From Solobacterium sp. (GTDB taxonomy: Bacteria; Bacillota_I; Bacilli_A; Erysipelotrichales; Erysipelotrichaceae), in the NCBI GenBank assembly GCA_015256455.1, contig JABZMB010000027.1:1-19891 (forward strand): a stretch of DNA of 19,891 nucleotides. The letters run 5' to 3'. Positions 13,567-19,891 of the stretch are shown one piece after another. The position numbers and the translations under genes were made by a program. Numbering within the stretch: position 1 is the stretch's first letter; each line of letters starts with the position of its first letter. The notes below the pieces were generated by a model. The model made no database searches and was not told the DNA's origin. It saw only the letters and a list, made by a program, of their open reading frames with translations.

Positions 13567-14700
13567 TTAAAATCCTCTGTGGTCAAATTTCATCTTCGCA
13601 AGAGTTTCCTCTTTGAAGTCATTAAAGCGATCTTCCTTGATTGCTTTTCTTGCGTCTTCCATCAGCTTTACTAAGAATCGTAAGTTATGGATAGACATTA
13701 GGCGTGTACCAAATCCTTCGTTTGTACGCTGCAGATGATTGAGGTAAGCCTTTGTGTAGTTACGACATGTATAACAATCACACTCTGGATCAAGTGGTGT
13801 AAAGTCATTCTTATAGATGGCCTTACGGATAGAGATTCTTCCTTCACTTGTCATTAGTGTTCCATGTCTTGCGATACGAGTTGGTAATACGCAATCGCAC
13901 ATATCGACATTGCGGCTAACTGCCTCTAATAAGTCATTGACTGCACCAACACCCATGAGGTATCTTGGCTTATCAAATGGTAAGGCATCAGATGCCCACT
14001 TCACCATACGATACATCGTTTCTTTATCTTCACCAACCGATGTACCACCAATCGCATAACCAGGGAAGTCCATCTCAATTAACTTTTCAGCACAGTATTT
14101 ACGAAGATCTTCATAGTCACCACCTTGTACAATACCAAAGAGTGCCTGTTCTTCTGGACGGCTATGTGCTTGTTTGCCACGAAGTGCCCAACGTAATGTT
14201 CTCTCTGTACTCTTTTCAACGTATTCACGTGTTGCAGGGTATGGAATACATTCATCAAAGGACATAATGATGTCTGCACCAATCTTATTTTGAATTTGAA
14301 TTGATTTTTCTGGGGAGAGGAAGAGTGTATCTCCGTTGAGAGTATTCTTGAAGGTAACACCGTCTTCTGTAATCTTACGTTGATCTGCGAGGGAGAATAC
14401 TTGGAATCCTCCGCTATCTGTTAACATAGGACCTTTGTAGTTCATAAACTTTTGAACTCCACCAGCTTGATCAACGATATCTTCGCCAGGTCTTAGCCAT
14501 AAATGATAGGTATTAGCAAGCACTACACCAGAACCTATATCTTTTAGTTCTTCTGGGGATACGAATTTAACGGTTGCTTGTGTACCAACAGGCATAAACA
14601 TTGGTGTCTCCACATCACCGTGTGGTGTGTGTAAAATACCCGTACGGGCACCGGATTGTTTACAGACATGTGTAATTTCAAAAGTAACTGGTTGTTTCAT
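13567..14700 (-). CDS. tgt: tRNA-guanine transglycosylase
   Basis: A 377-aa TIM-barrel enzyme that exchanges guanine 34 of GUN-anticodon tRNAs (Asp, Asn, His, Tyr) for preQ1. Key residues are visible: Asp95 in DSGGFQ, Asp149 in SFDEC, GIVQGG (189-194), nucleophile Asp269 in DMCDCVLPTR, and the zinc site Cys307, Cys309, Cys312 and His338. The ATG at 14700 gives a normal N-terminus (MKQPVTFEITH) and follows AGAGGG with a short spacer; an in-frame start farther upstream at 14733 would add 11 residues not expected in the family. First gene of tgt-queA-queH. No preQ1 synthesis gene (queD, queE, queC, queF) and no preQ1 riboswitch is found here. Confidence 0.97.
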   Translation of the reverse strand: MKQPVTFEITHVCKQSGARTGILHTPHGDVETPMFMPVGTQATVKFVSPEELKDIGSGVVLANTYHLWLRPGEDIVDQAGGVQKFMNYKGPMLTDSGGFQVFSLADQRKITEDGVTFKNTLNGDTLFLSPEKSIQIQNKIGADIIMSFDECIPYPATREYVEKSTERTLRWALRGKQAHSRPEEQALFGIVQGGDYEDLRKYCAEKLIEMDFPGYAIGGTSVGEDKETMYRMVKWASDALPFDKPRYLMGVGAVNDLLEAVSRNVDMCDCVLPTRIARHGTLMTSEGRISIRKAIYKNDFTPLDPECDCYTCRNYTKAYLNHLQRTNEGFGTRLMSIHNLRFLVKLMEDARKAIKEDRFNDFKEETLAKMKFDHRGF

Positions 14701-14765
14701 GATTTCCCTCTTTTCCGCTATAAAGTATATCAAATATTACTTTAATTCGCTGAGAAACATCTGCG

Positions 14766-14774
14766 TGTTATAAT
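14766..14774 (+). promoter_or_regulatory. Extended -10 promoter of the PH-like/arsR operon, leaderless placement
   Basis: TGT-TATAAT is a consensus extended -10. It ends six bases before the ATG at 14781, with only GTTTTT between them and no SD. The -35 position (14746-14751) is weak. Initiation at the normal distance falls on the A of the start codon. Confidence 0.65.
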
Positions 14775-14780
14775 GTTTTT

Positions 14781-15230
14781 ATGAGATCGAAAGAAATACG
14801 TGTAAGAAATTTACCGAAAGATGACGTTCCTTTTTACGTTTCCAATGTAAAACCAACATCATTTTTAATGATTGCGATGGTTGCTGGTATCAGTTTTTTA
14901 TGGATACGTTCCTATTTGCAGGTGATTGGAGTCATGGTCATCATGGTATCGTTATTCTCACTATTAATGTTGCCGGATTGTAAACTATATGAAATTCATC
15001 AGGACTACATTGTGCTTTACAATCGTCATGATAAAAGAGAGTGTTTCATCATCTACTATGAAGATATGGTATCTTGGCATTATGAATGGAATCCAAGTAC
15101 TGATCAGCTGGTCATTTCATTAGTAGATGGCAGTGTTGAAAAACAAGAAGTCTATGCGAAGTATCGTATAGAGAAATGGTTAAATTCTTTAGCACCAGGC
15201 AAGCAAGCGAAAAAGAATCATAGAAAGTAG
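14781..15230 (+). CDS. Membrane protein with PH-like cytoplasmic domain, unknown function
   Basis: A 149-aa protein with two adjacent membrane helices (about 28-44 and 47-66) followed by a beta-rich soluble domain (about 70-138). Segments such as LYEIHQDYIVLYNRHDKRECFIIYYEDMVSWHYE look like the bacterial pleckstrin-homology-like fold that often follows two transmembrane helices. The C-terminus is basic (KQAKKNHRK). I assign no function. The mRNA appears leaderless: consensus extended -10 six bases before the ATG and no SD. The next gene, an ArsR sensor, begins 5 nt after the stop, so the two are co-transcribed. Confidence 0.78.
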   Translation: MRSKEIRVRNLPKDDVPFYVSNVKPTSFLMIAMVAGISFLWIRSYLQVIGVMVIMVSLFSLLMLPDCKLYEIHQDYIVLYNRHDKRECFIIYYEDMVSWHYEWNPSTDQLVISLVDGSVEKQEVYAKYRIEKWLNSLAPGKQAKKNHRK

Positions 15231-15235
15231 GGAGT

Positions 15236-15574
15236 ATGGCAAAATTAGTAAATCCTGAAGCAGTAGAAAAATGTAAAGCGAATATGATTTGTGAAGCAGA
15301 CGTAGATGATATGAGTTTAATTTTTGATATGTTTAGTGATAGTACTAGACTCAAGATTATGAACGCACTCTTTGTCAGTGAACTATGTGTGGGTGATTTA
15401 GCGTCTTTATTACAGATGAGTACAAGTGCTATCAGCCATCAGTTATCTTCTTTAAAGAAAACGAAATTGGTAAAGACAAAGAAGATTGGTAAGAATGTTT
15501 ATTACTCTATGGCAGATGAACATATCGAAAAAATCTACCAGATGACATACGAGCATATTAAAGAAGATGACTAA
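15236..15574 (+). CDS. ArsR/SmtB-family metal-sensing repressor
   Basis: A 112-aa winged-helix repressor. The HTH is at about 48-75 (ELCVGDLASLLQMSTSAISHQLSSL). In the last helix Asp94, His96, His107 and Glu110 have exactly the D-x-H-x10-H-x2-E spacing of the SmtB alpha-5 zinc site. Cys13, Cys19 and Cys51 could also form part of an alpha-3N site of the CadC type, though ELCVCD is reduced to ELCVGD. The protein is therefore probably a Zn2+ (or Cd/Pb) sensor that leaves DNA when loaded. There is no adjacent metal pump, so the regulated target is unclear. AGGGAG lies unusually close (1 nt) to the ATG. It overlaps the exonuclease gene by 8 nt. Confidence 0.9.
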   Translation: MAKLVNPEAVEKCKANMICEADVDDMSLIFDMFSDSTRLKIMNALFVSELCVGDLASLLQMSTSAISHQLSSLKKTKLVKTKKIGKNVYYSMADEHIEKIYQMTYEHIKEDD

Positions 15575-16127
15575 AATCGTTGCGATTGATTTTGAGACTG
15601 CAAACAATCAAATGTCGAGTGTTTGTTCAGTTGGCATTGCGGTAATGGAAGATGGAGTGGTCATTGATCACTATTACTCTTTGATTAAACCGGAAGAAAA
15701 CGTTAGTTATTTTTCACCTTACAATATTCGTGTTCATGGCATTACTGCAAAAGACGTTGAAGATGCGCCTACATTTTCAGAAATCTATCGTGAATTAACG
15801 AGATATTTTGAAGATGCGGTGATCGTGGCACATAATGCACGATTTGATATGAACTGTTTAAAACAAACTTGTTTGAATACAGGTAAGAAGATACCTGTAA
15901 TAGAATACTTTGATACAGTGGAATTATGTAAACGTGTCTTTTCGAATCTCAAACATCATCGTCTCAATGATGTATGTGAGTATATTGGAATTGAGCTGGA
16001 CCACCATAATGCATTAAGTGATGCGAATGGTTGTTTGGAAATTGTCATGGCAGTGATGAATCTGGTTGGAGAGTATGATATTTACCAACTACTAGAACGT
16101 TGTCAAACAAAACTTTATCAGTTATAA
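15567..16127 (+). CDS. DEDDh 3'-5' exonuclease (DnaQ/epsilon-like)
   Basis: A 186-aa stand-alone exonuclease of the RNase T/DnaQ superfamily, hydrolysing DNA or RNA from the 3' end with two metal ions. The four acidic residues and the histidine are present: Asp8 and Glu10 (DFET), Asp94 (HNARFD), and His147 with Asp152 (HNALSD). It lacks the additional domains of PolC or DinG, so it is an epsilon-like single-domain protein whose substrate cannot be assigned. It starts inside the end of arsR (8-nt overlap) with a weak SD, implying coupled translation. A long terminator follows. Confidence 0.92.
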   Translation: MTKIVAIDFETANNQMSSVCSVGIAVMEDGVVIDHYYSLIKPEENVSYFSPYNIRVHGITAKDVEDAPTFSEIYRELTRYFEDAVIVAHNARFDMNCLKQTCLNTGKKIPVIEYFDTVELCKRVFSNLKHHRLNDVCEYIGIELDHHNALSDANGCLEIVMAVMNLVGEYDIYQLLERCQTKLYQL

Positions 16128-16131
16128 AACG

Positions 16132-16165
16132 AACAATGGATACGATTTATATTCGTTGTTTTTTT
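16132..16165 (+). terminator. Intrinsic terminator after the exonuclease gene
   Basis: AACAATGGATA (16132-16142) pairs with TATTCGTTGTT (16150-16160) with two G-U pairs, a 7-nt loop, and a T-run at 16159-16165. Confidence 0.85.
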
Positions 16166-16212
16166 ACTAGATTCATATCAACTTTTTTTGTAAAAAACAA
16201 CACCAAAAAATG

Positions 16213-16241
16213 ATTACAATTTCCTTTTTACGTGCTAAAAT
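16213..16241 (+). promoter_or_regulatory. Predicted promoter of the surface protein gene
   Basis: TGC-TAAAAT (16233-16241) is an extended -10; ATTACA (16213-16218) is a fair -35 with a 17-nt spacer. TATTAT at 16247-16252 is an alternative -10. Confidence 0.5.
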
Positions 16242-16269
16242 AACTCTATTATTTATGGGGGAAAAAAGA

Positions 16270-18582
16270 ATGAAGAAAATCAGAGTGATTAGTTTTCTTT
16301 GTGCTCTGCTGATGGTATGTAGTATTTGTGTGACCACAATTTCTACTGCAGTATTCGCAGATTCATCAACACCTACAACACAACCAGTACCAACGACTAG
16401 AACTTATACCGTTCGACATATTCGTCAGACATTGTCTGGCAGCTATGAAGACGAATCCTTGGCAGAATACGAAACTCTTACAGGTAATGTAGGGGATATG
16501 ACACAGGCACTAGCCAATCGAACATATCCTGGGTTTCAAGCTCTGATTCCTGAACAGGTACAGATAGCACCAAGTGGAGATATTACGGTTTCTGTTTATT
16601 ATGCAAGAAAGAAGCTAACGACATATTTTCATACGGGTGATCCAGCACAAGATTTCCATTTAACATATTTATATGAAAGTACACAGACACAACCAGCTCA
16701 ACCAACGATTCCAGGCAAGGTATTTATTCGCTGGGCATATCAGGATAGCACAGGTGCTTTACAGACATGGAATGCTGGAATACAACCAGCAGAGGATATG
16801 CATGTTTATGCAGAGTATGATATTCCATTCCAATCGACATATATTATTAATTATTGGTATCAAAACGCAACGGATGAATTATCATTTACAGATGCACAAA
16901 AGACATATACATTATTTAATACAGAAACAAAAACACAGAATGTAAATAGTACGGTTGTATATAATGGTCCACAATACGATACGACCTATCGTAAATACAA
17001 TCAGGCAAAGACTGATGCAGAAAATGCGACAAAGCTTGTCTTAGCGGATGGTTCAACTGTGGTAAATGTTTACTATGATCGTCCGGTGATGACAATTACA
17101 CTTGTGTATTATAACTTTTCTACAAATACAGAAGAGCGTCGTGAGTCATACCAGGGAATCTATGGGCATAAGACAGATGGTATTTTTAGCATTGACCTAA
17201 CATATCTATGGTCTGCACCAAATAATGCAAGCTCTCACTATGACAAGACACCACCTACCTTTACAGAACAACAATTCTTTAATGTCGATCCATATCATTT
17301 GGAATTCCATGCTAGAAAATTAGCTGTGGCTCCTAGTGCAAAGAAAATTCATGTAATCTATCATGAACAAAATCCTGATGGCACATGGTCAAGAAATCCA
17401 AATAATCGTATTTGGGATGTAGATACACTTACTTACAGTAAGTTTAGCGTATATTTTCCTAATACAGCCGCATTTAACTATTCCTATTATTATTGGACAA
17501 ATGGGGTAGATGAGTATACGACAGATGTTAATGCGTCTAACCCTGATTTAACTGCATATACAGGTGGCTCACTGATTGTTGTATATAACAATAATCAAGT
17601 GGTAAATGACTATGATGGTGATGGCCAAACATATATGCACGTATATAAAACACGTAATAAGTATAATCTCCACCTAGAAAATACAGATGGAACAGTACTA
17701 AATCTCTATTATGGAGAGCCATTATCCAACTACCAAAATATCCTAAATAATCCAGTTAAGCCAAGCAATGTACCATCACACTATGTATTTACGGGTTGGT
17801 ATACAACTGATACATTCCAAGAGGGTACTAAGTTGAAAGAGAACACAACAATGTCTAGCCGTGATCGCTTCATTTATGCAAAATGGGAAGAACCTAGTGT
17901 AAATGTAACGGTTGTAAGTAATGGCGCTACTTCTGTACTACCAGAAGTTGTAACGATTCCAATGATGTCTAGTGTACGTAAGGATATTCCAAATATTCCT
18001 TCTAAGGACGGATATTGGTTTGATGGATGGTATAAAGATCCAGCATTTACGCAACCTTTTGATATCAATGAATCGATTGCATATGATATGACAATCTACG
18101 CAAAGTGGATTAATCGTAAGCCAACAAGTTGGAGAATCCGTTATATTGATGATCAAGGAAGAGTGCTAGCACAAGAAGATACAGGTGAAGATAATCTCTA
18201 TACTGTACTCTTTAGATATGGAAAGTTGATTCCAGATTATGCAGTAGATTATGAAAGTAAGAATTTAACACTTTCATCTGATCAGATGAATCTATTAGAT
18301 TTTATCTATACATACCGCGTGAAGACAAATTGGGTAACGGAAGATGGTACGCCAATTAAGGAAACAGTCTACGGAACATTTGGTCCAGAAGTATTTGATG
18401 GATATGTATATGTATCTACAAATACAGCTGTAAATGGTGATACTACTCATGTCTATCGATGGGTAGGTATCTCTACACCAAAGACAGCTGACCATAACCA
18501 AATGGCTTGGTATATGGCTATCCTATGTCTTTCTTCACTAGCAGTGGTATCCATTGCCTATATGAAGAAGTCTTATCGCTAA
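16270..18582 (+). CDS. Secreted, cell-surface repeat protein (InlB-B/MucBP-like)
   Basis: A 770-aa exported protein. The N-terminus has a basic start, a long hydrophobic core and a VFA cleavage site after residue 30, then a Thr/Pro-rich stretch. At least two MucBP-like beta modules occur early (about 46-112 and 190-275). Listeria-Bacteroides (InlB B) repeats are seen near 150-183, 505-545 and 575-620, each with a FxGWYxD...YAKW pattern. A DYDGDGQ acidic loop lies near 450. MucBP-like modules close the ectodomain (about 625-730). The end is TPKTAD (736-741), one hydrophobic helix, and KKSYR, laid out like a sortase signal although the motif is not LPxTG. The ATG at 16270 has GGGGG 8 nt upstream; the ATG at 16255 lacks an SD. 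Likely an adhesin or other wall protein. Confidence 0.85.
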   Translation: MKKIRVISFLCALLMVCSICVTTISTAVFADSSTPTTQPVPTTRTYTVRHIRQTLSGSYEDESLAEYETLTGNVGDMTQALANRTYPGFQALIPEQVQIAPSGDITVSVYYARKKLTTYFHTGDPAQDFHLTYLYESTQTQPAQPTIPGKVFIRWAYQDSTGALQTWNAGIQPAEDMHVYAEYDIPFQSTYIINYWYQNATDELSFTDAQKTYTLFNTETKTQNVNSTVVYNGPQYDTTYRKYNQAKTDAENATKLVLADGSTVVNVYYDRPVMTITLVYYNFSTNTEERRESYQGIYGHKTDGIFSIDLTYLWSAPNNASSHYDKTPPTFTEQQFFNVDPYHLEFHARKLAVAPSAKKIHVIYHEQNPDGTWSRNPNNRIWDVDTLTYSKFSVYFPNTAAFNYSYYYWTNGVDEYTTDVNASNPDLTAYTGGSLIVVYNNNQVVNDYDGDGQTYMHVYKTRNKYNLHLENTDGTVLNLYYGEPLSNYQNILNNPVKPSNVPSHYVFTGWYTTDTFQEGTKLKENTTMSSRDRFIYAKWEEPSVNVTVVSNGATSVLPEVVTIPMMSSVRKDIPNIPSKDGYWFDGWYKDPAFTQPFDINESIAYDMTIYAKWINRKPTSWRIRYIDDQGRVLAQEDTGEDNLYTVLFRYGKLIPDYAVDYESKNLTLSSDQMNLLDFIYTYRVKTNWVTEDGTPIKETVYGTFGPEVFDGYVYVSTNTAVNGDTTHVYRWVGISTPKTADHNQMAWYMAILCLSSLAVVSIAYMKKSYR

Positions 18583-18593
18583 TACATACATAT

Positions 18594-18622
18594 AAGCGGC
18601 TAGTGGTCTAGTCGCTTTCTTT
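18594..18622 (+). terminator. Intrinsic terminator after the surface protein gene
   Basis: AAGCGGCTAG (18594-18603) pairs with CTAGTCGCTT (18608-18617) with one G-U pair and loop TGGT. The trailing TCTTT is only moderately T-rich. Confidence 0.72.
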
Positions 18623-18664
18623 GCAAGATAGAAAATGAAATAATGGTGATAATGAAGACTATCC

Positions 18665-18673
18665 TGTTATAAT
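18665..18673 (+). promoter_or_regulatory. Extended -10 promoter of the nitroreductase gene
   Basis: TGT-TATAAT is a consensus extended -10; no clear -35 at the right distance. Initiation is expected near 18680, just before the leader hairpin. Confidence 0.65.
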
Positions 18674-18685
18674 ACATCCATTGAT

Positions 18686-18721
18686 AATGACACAATCTTA
18701 GAAAGCTTGTGCCATTTCTTT
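18686..18721 (+). promoter_or_regulatory. Leader hairpin before the nitroreductase gene
   Basis: AATGACACAA (18686-18695) pairs with TTGTGCCATT (18707-18716) with one mismatch, and CTT/AAG pair inside. A T-rich run (TTTCTTTTT) follows, then the SD AAAGGAG (18724-18730). It has the form of an early terminator/attenuator or a 5' stabilising stem. I see no competing antiterminator in the few bases upstream. Confidence 0.6.
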
Positions 18722-18738
18722 TTAAAGGAGAAATGATT

Positions 18739-19404
18739 ATGGAATTATTGGACGCTATCAAGCAAAGACATTCCGTACGTTCGTACTTAGATAAGTCAAT
18801 TGATATAGATGTGCGTAATGAATTATGTAAGTATATTGACGAATGTAATCAAGAAGGAAACTTACATATTCAACTGATTGAAAATGAACCACAGGCTTTC
18901 GCAAAACGTTTATATCACTATGGATTATTCTCTAACGTAAAGAACTATATCGCATTAGTAGGTAAGGAGGATTCAACCTTGAATGAGCGCTGTGGCTACT
19001 ATGGAGAAAAGATTGTTCTTAAGGCACAGATGTTAGGTCTTAATACCTGTTGGGTAGGTGGCACCTATAAAAAGATTGAAAGTGTTGTAGATATCAAACC
19101 TGGTGAAAAGTTCTTAATGATTATCGCAATTGGATATGGTGAAAACCAAGGAAGAGAACATAAATATAAGAAGGTGAAAGACTTATCCATTGGCTATCCT
19201 GAACTACCGGATTGGTTTATCAAAGGAATAGAGGCTGTAGCTATGGCTCCATCTGCTTTAAACCAACATAGTTATCGCTTTGGCTATAGAGATGGAAAGG
19301 TATATGTTAAAAAGGGCCTTGGCTTTGCGCTAGATACCGATATTGGTATTGCAAAGTATCACTTTGAAGTTGCATCAGGAAAAGATCAAACCATTTGGGA
19401 ATGA
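18739..19404 (+). CDS. Nitroreductase-family flavoprotein
   Basis: A 221-aa FMN-dependent NAD(P)H oxidoreductase of the nitroreductase superfamily. The N-terminal LDAIKQRHSVRSYLDK (about 3-18) is the FMN-binding start motif. AQMLGLNTCWVGGTY (about 93-107) and the MAPSALNQHSYRF block (about 173-185) are typical of the TM1586-like subgroup, in which a nitroreductase half is duplicated in reduced form. The substrate is unknown. The ATG at 18739 has AAAGGAG with an 8-nt spacer; an in-frame ATG at 18733 is too close to the SD. Expression passes through a leader hairpin with a T-rich 3' flank. Confidence 0.87.
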   Translation: MELLDAIKQRHSVRSYLDKSIDIDVRNELCKYIDECNQEGNLHIQLIENEPQAFAKRLYHYGLFSNVKNYIALVGKEDSTLNERCGYYGEKIVLKAQMLGLNTCWVGGTYKKIESVVDIKPGEKFLMIIAIGYGENQGREHKYKKVKDLSIGYPELPDWFIKGIEAVAMAPSALNQHSYRFGYRDGKVYVKKGLGFALDTDIGIAKYHFEVASGKDQTIWE

Positions 19405-19472
19405 TTGAACTTGAAATAAATATTTCAAAATTCTATTTCTAATGAAATTTTTTTCAGAGAAATTAGGATATG

Positions 19473-19501
19473 TTTACAGAAATATTTTGTAATAGTATAA
19501 T
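19473..19501 (+). promoter_or_regulatory. Sigma-A promoter of the pyrophosphatase-like gene
   Basis: TTTACA (19473-19478) and TATAAT (19496-19501) are separated by 17 nt, giving a near-consensus promoter and a leader of about 16 nt. Between 19405 and 19472 there is only A/T-rich sequence with a weak TTGAAAT/ATTTCAA inverted repeat (about 19410-19427), a poor terminator at best. Confidence 0.78.
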
Positions 19502-19523
19502 GGAAACATCAAAGGGGTATACA

Positions 19524-19891
19524 ATGATTGAATTTGAAAATAATGCCTATTTCTGGCAGAAGTTAGATACGCTGTACTTATCCAGTGGATACCAAATTAC
19601 AAGAAAAAAAGGTGAAGTTCATCCACGTTTTCAGAACTTAATCTATCCAGTTGATTATGGATATATCAACGATACAAAGAGTTTTGGAAAAGATGGTGTA
19701 TCAGTTTATGCTGGTAGTGGCAATCGATATGAGATTAGTGCATTGGTTGTTGCGGCAGACATCCTCATCAAGGAATTAGATGTAAAGGTTCTTGTGGGTT
19801 GTACAGAGGAAGAAGTAGACCAGGTATTGCGTTTCCTCAACCAAACAAATTATCAAAAGACTGTATTAATCCGTAAGGGTAATGAATTACC
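19524..19891 (+). CDS. Inorganic pyrophosphatase-like protein (partial, runs off window)
   Basis: The reading frame is open from the ATG at 19524 to the last base, giving 122 codons without a stop, so the 3' end is missing. The segment HPRFQNLIYPVDYGYINDT (about 35-53) resembles the core of soluble (family I) inorganic pyrophosphatases, and the short Firmicutes proteins annotated in that family look similar. The classic DGDPLDV metal motif is replaced by KDGVSVYAG, so hydrolysis of pyrophosphate is uncertain. AAAGGGG (19511-19517) is the SD, 6 nt before the ATG. Confidence 0.75.
   Translation, partial: MIEFENNAYFWQKLDTLYLSSGYQITRKKGEVHPRFQNLIYPVDYGYINDTKSFGKDGVSVYAGSGNRYEISALVVAADILIKELDVKVLVGCTEEEVDQVLRFLNQTNYQKTVLIRKGNEL

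Noticed and set aside
14079..14360. 93-codon minus-strand open frame inside tgt
   Set aside because: It is a shifted frame on the same strand as tgt, which has all family motifs over this stretch.
14723..14740. Imperfect inverted repeat AGTATAT/ATATTACT as an ArsR operator
   Set aside because: It does not match the 12-2-12 operators known for SmtB/CzrA proteins and is explained by A/T-rich promoter sequence.
14701..14780. Possible preQ1 riboswitch before tgt
   Set aside because: The 80-nt gap has no C-rich loop with an A-rich tail as in preQ1 aptamers and no switching hairpin near the SD.
16210..16269. Longer N-terminus for the surface protein
   Set aside because: Starts upstream of 16270 lack an SD, and the extra residues would precede an otherwise typical signal peptide.
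1..19891. Mobile elements, phage genes, CRISPR arrays, tRNA or rRNA genes
   Set aside because: No transposase, integrase, spaced direct repeats, cloverleaf or rRNA-like sequence was found on either strand.

Overview
The window is a low-GC Gram-positive (Firmicutes/Bacillota) chromosome segment. Short intergenic gaps, purine-rich Shine-Dalgarno (SD) sites, a CIRCE heat-shock operator, a yybP-ykoY riboswitch and a QueH-type queuosine gene set all fit a fermentative Firmicute. The protein flavour suggests Erysipelotrichaceae or a relative, but that is an impression, not a computed placement. It reads as ordinary, densely packed chromosome: no phage, insertion sequence, CRISPR array, tRNA or rRNA was seen.

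Left part (1-3947). A Mn2+ riboswitch with its own terminator leads a manganese exporter gene (mntP). Next comes a two-gene unit in which a DUF1722 protein is translationally coupled to a T4-endonuclease-V-like pyrimidine dimer glycosylase. A sirtuin (cobB-like) and a WYL regulator face the other way. Between the regulator and the next plus-strand gene lies a perfect 14-bp inverted repeat.

Middle (3441-9410). A likely four-gene plus-strand operon encodes a small membrane protein, a Mn-type cation diffusion facilitator, a YunD-like cytoplasmic 5'-nucleotidase-family phosphatase and an EamA transporter. The genes are joined by a start-codon hairpin, a 1-nt gap and a 4-nt overlap. A bidirectional terminator separates this from htpG, which is preceded by a one-mismatch CIRCE element.

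Right-middle (9411-14700). An XRE regulator lies behind a 22-bp palindrome. rlmA and a TetR gene are divergent, sharing a 19-bp operator; the TetR gene is followed by a small coiled-coil protein gene. The minus-strand operon tgt-queA-queH performs three steps of queuosine tRNA modification.

Right end (14781-19891). A PH-like membrane protein, an SmtB-type ArsR metal sensor and a DEDDh exonuclease form one operon. Then come a 770-aa secreted repeat protein with a variant sorting signal, a small nitroreductase and the start of a pyrophosphatase-like gene cut by the window edge.

The most unusual signals are regulatory. Three genes (xre, rlmA, and the gene at 14781) have a -10 hexamer ending exactly six bases before an ATG with no usable SD, the signature of leaderless transcripts. 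Two terminators carry the upstream gene's stop codon in the hairpin loop. One operon hairpin hides a start codon while displaying its SD in the loop.
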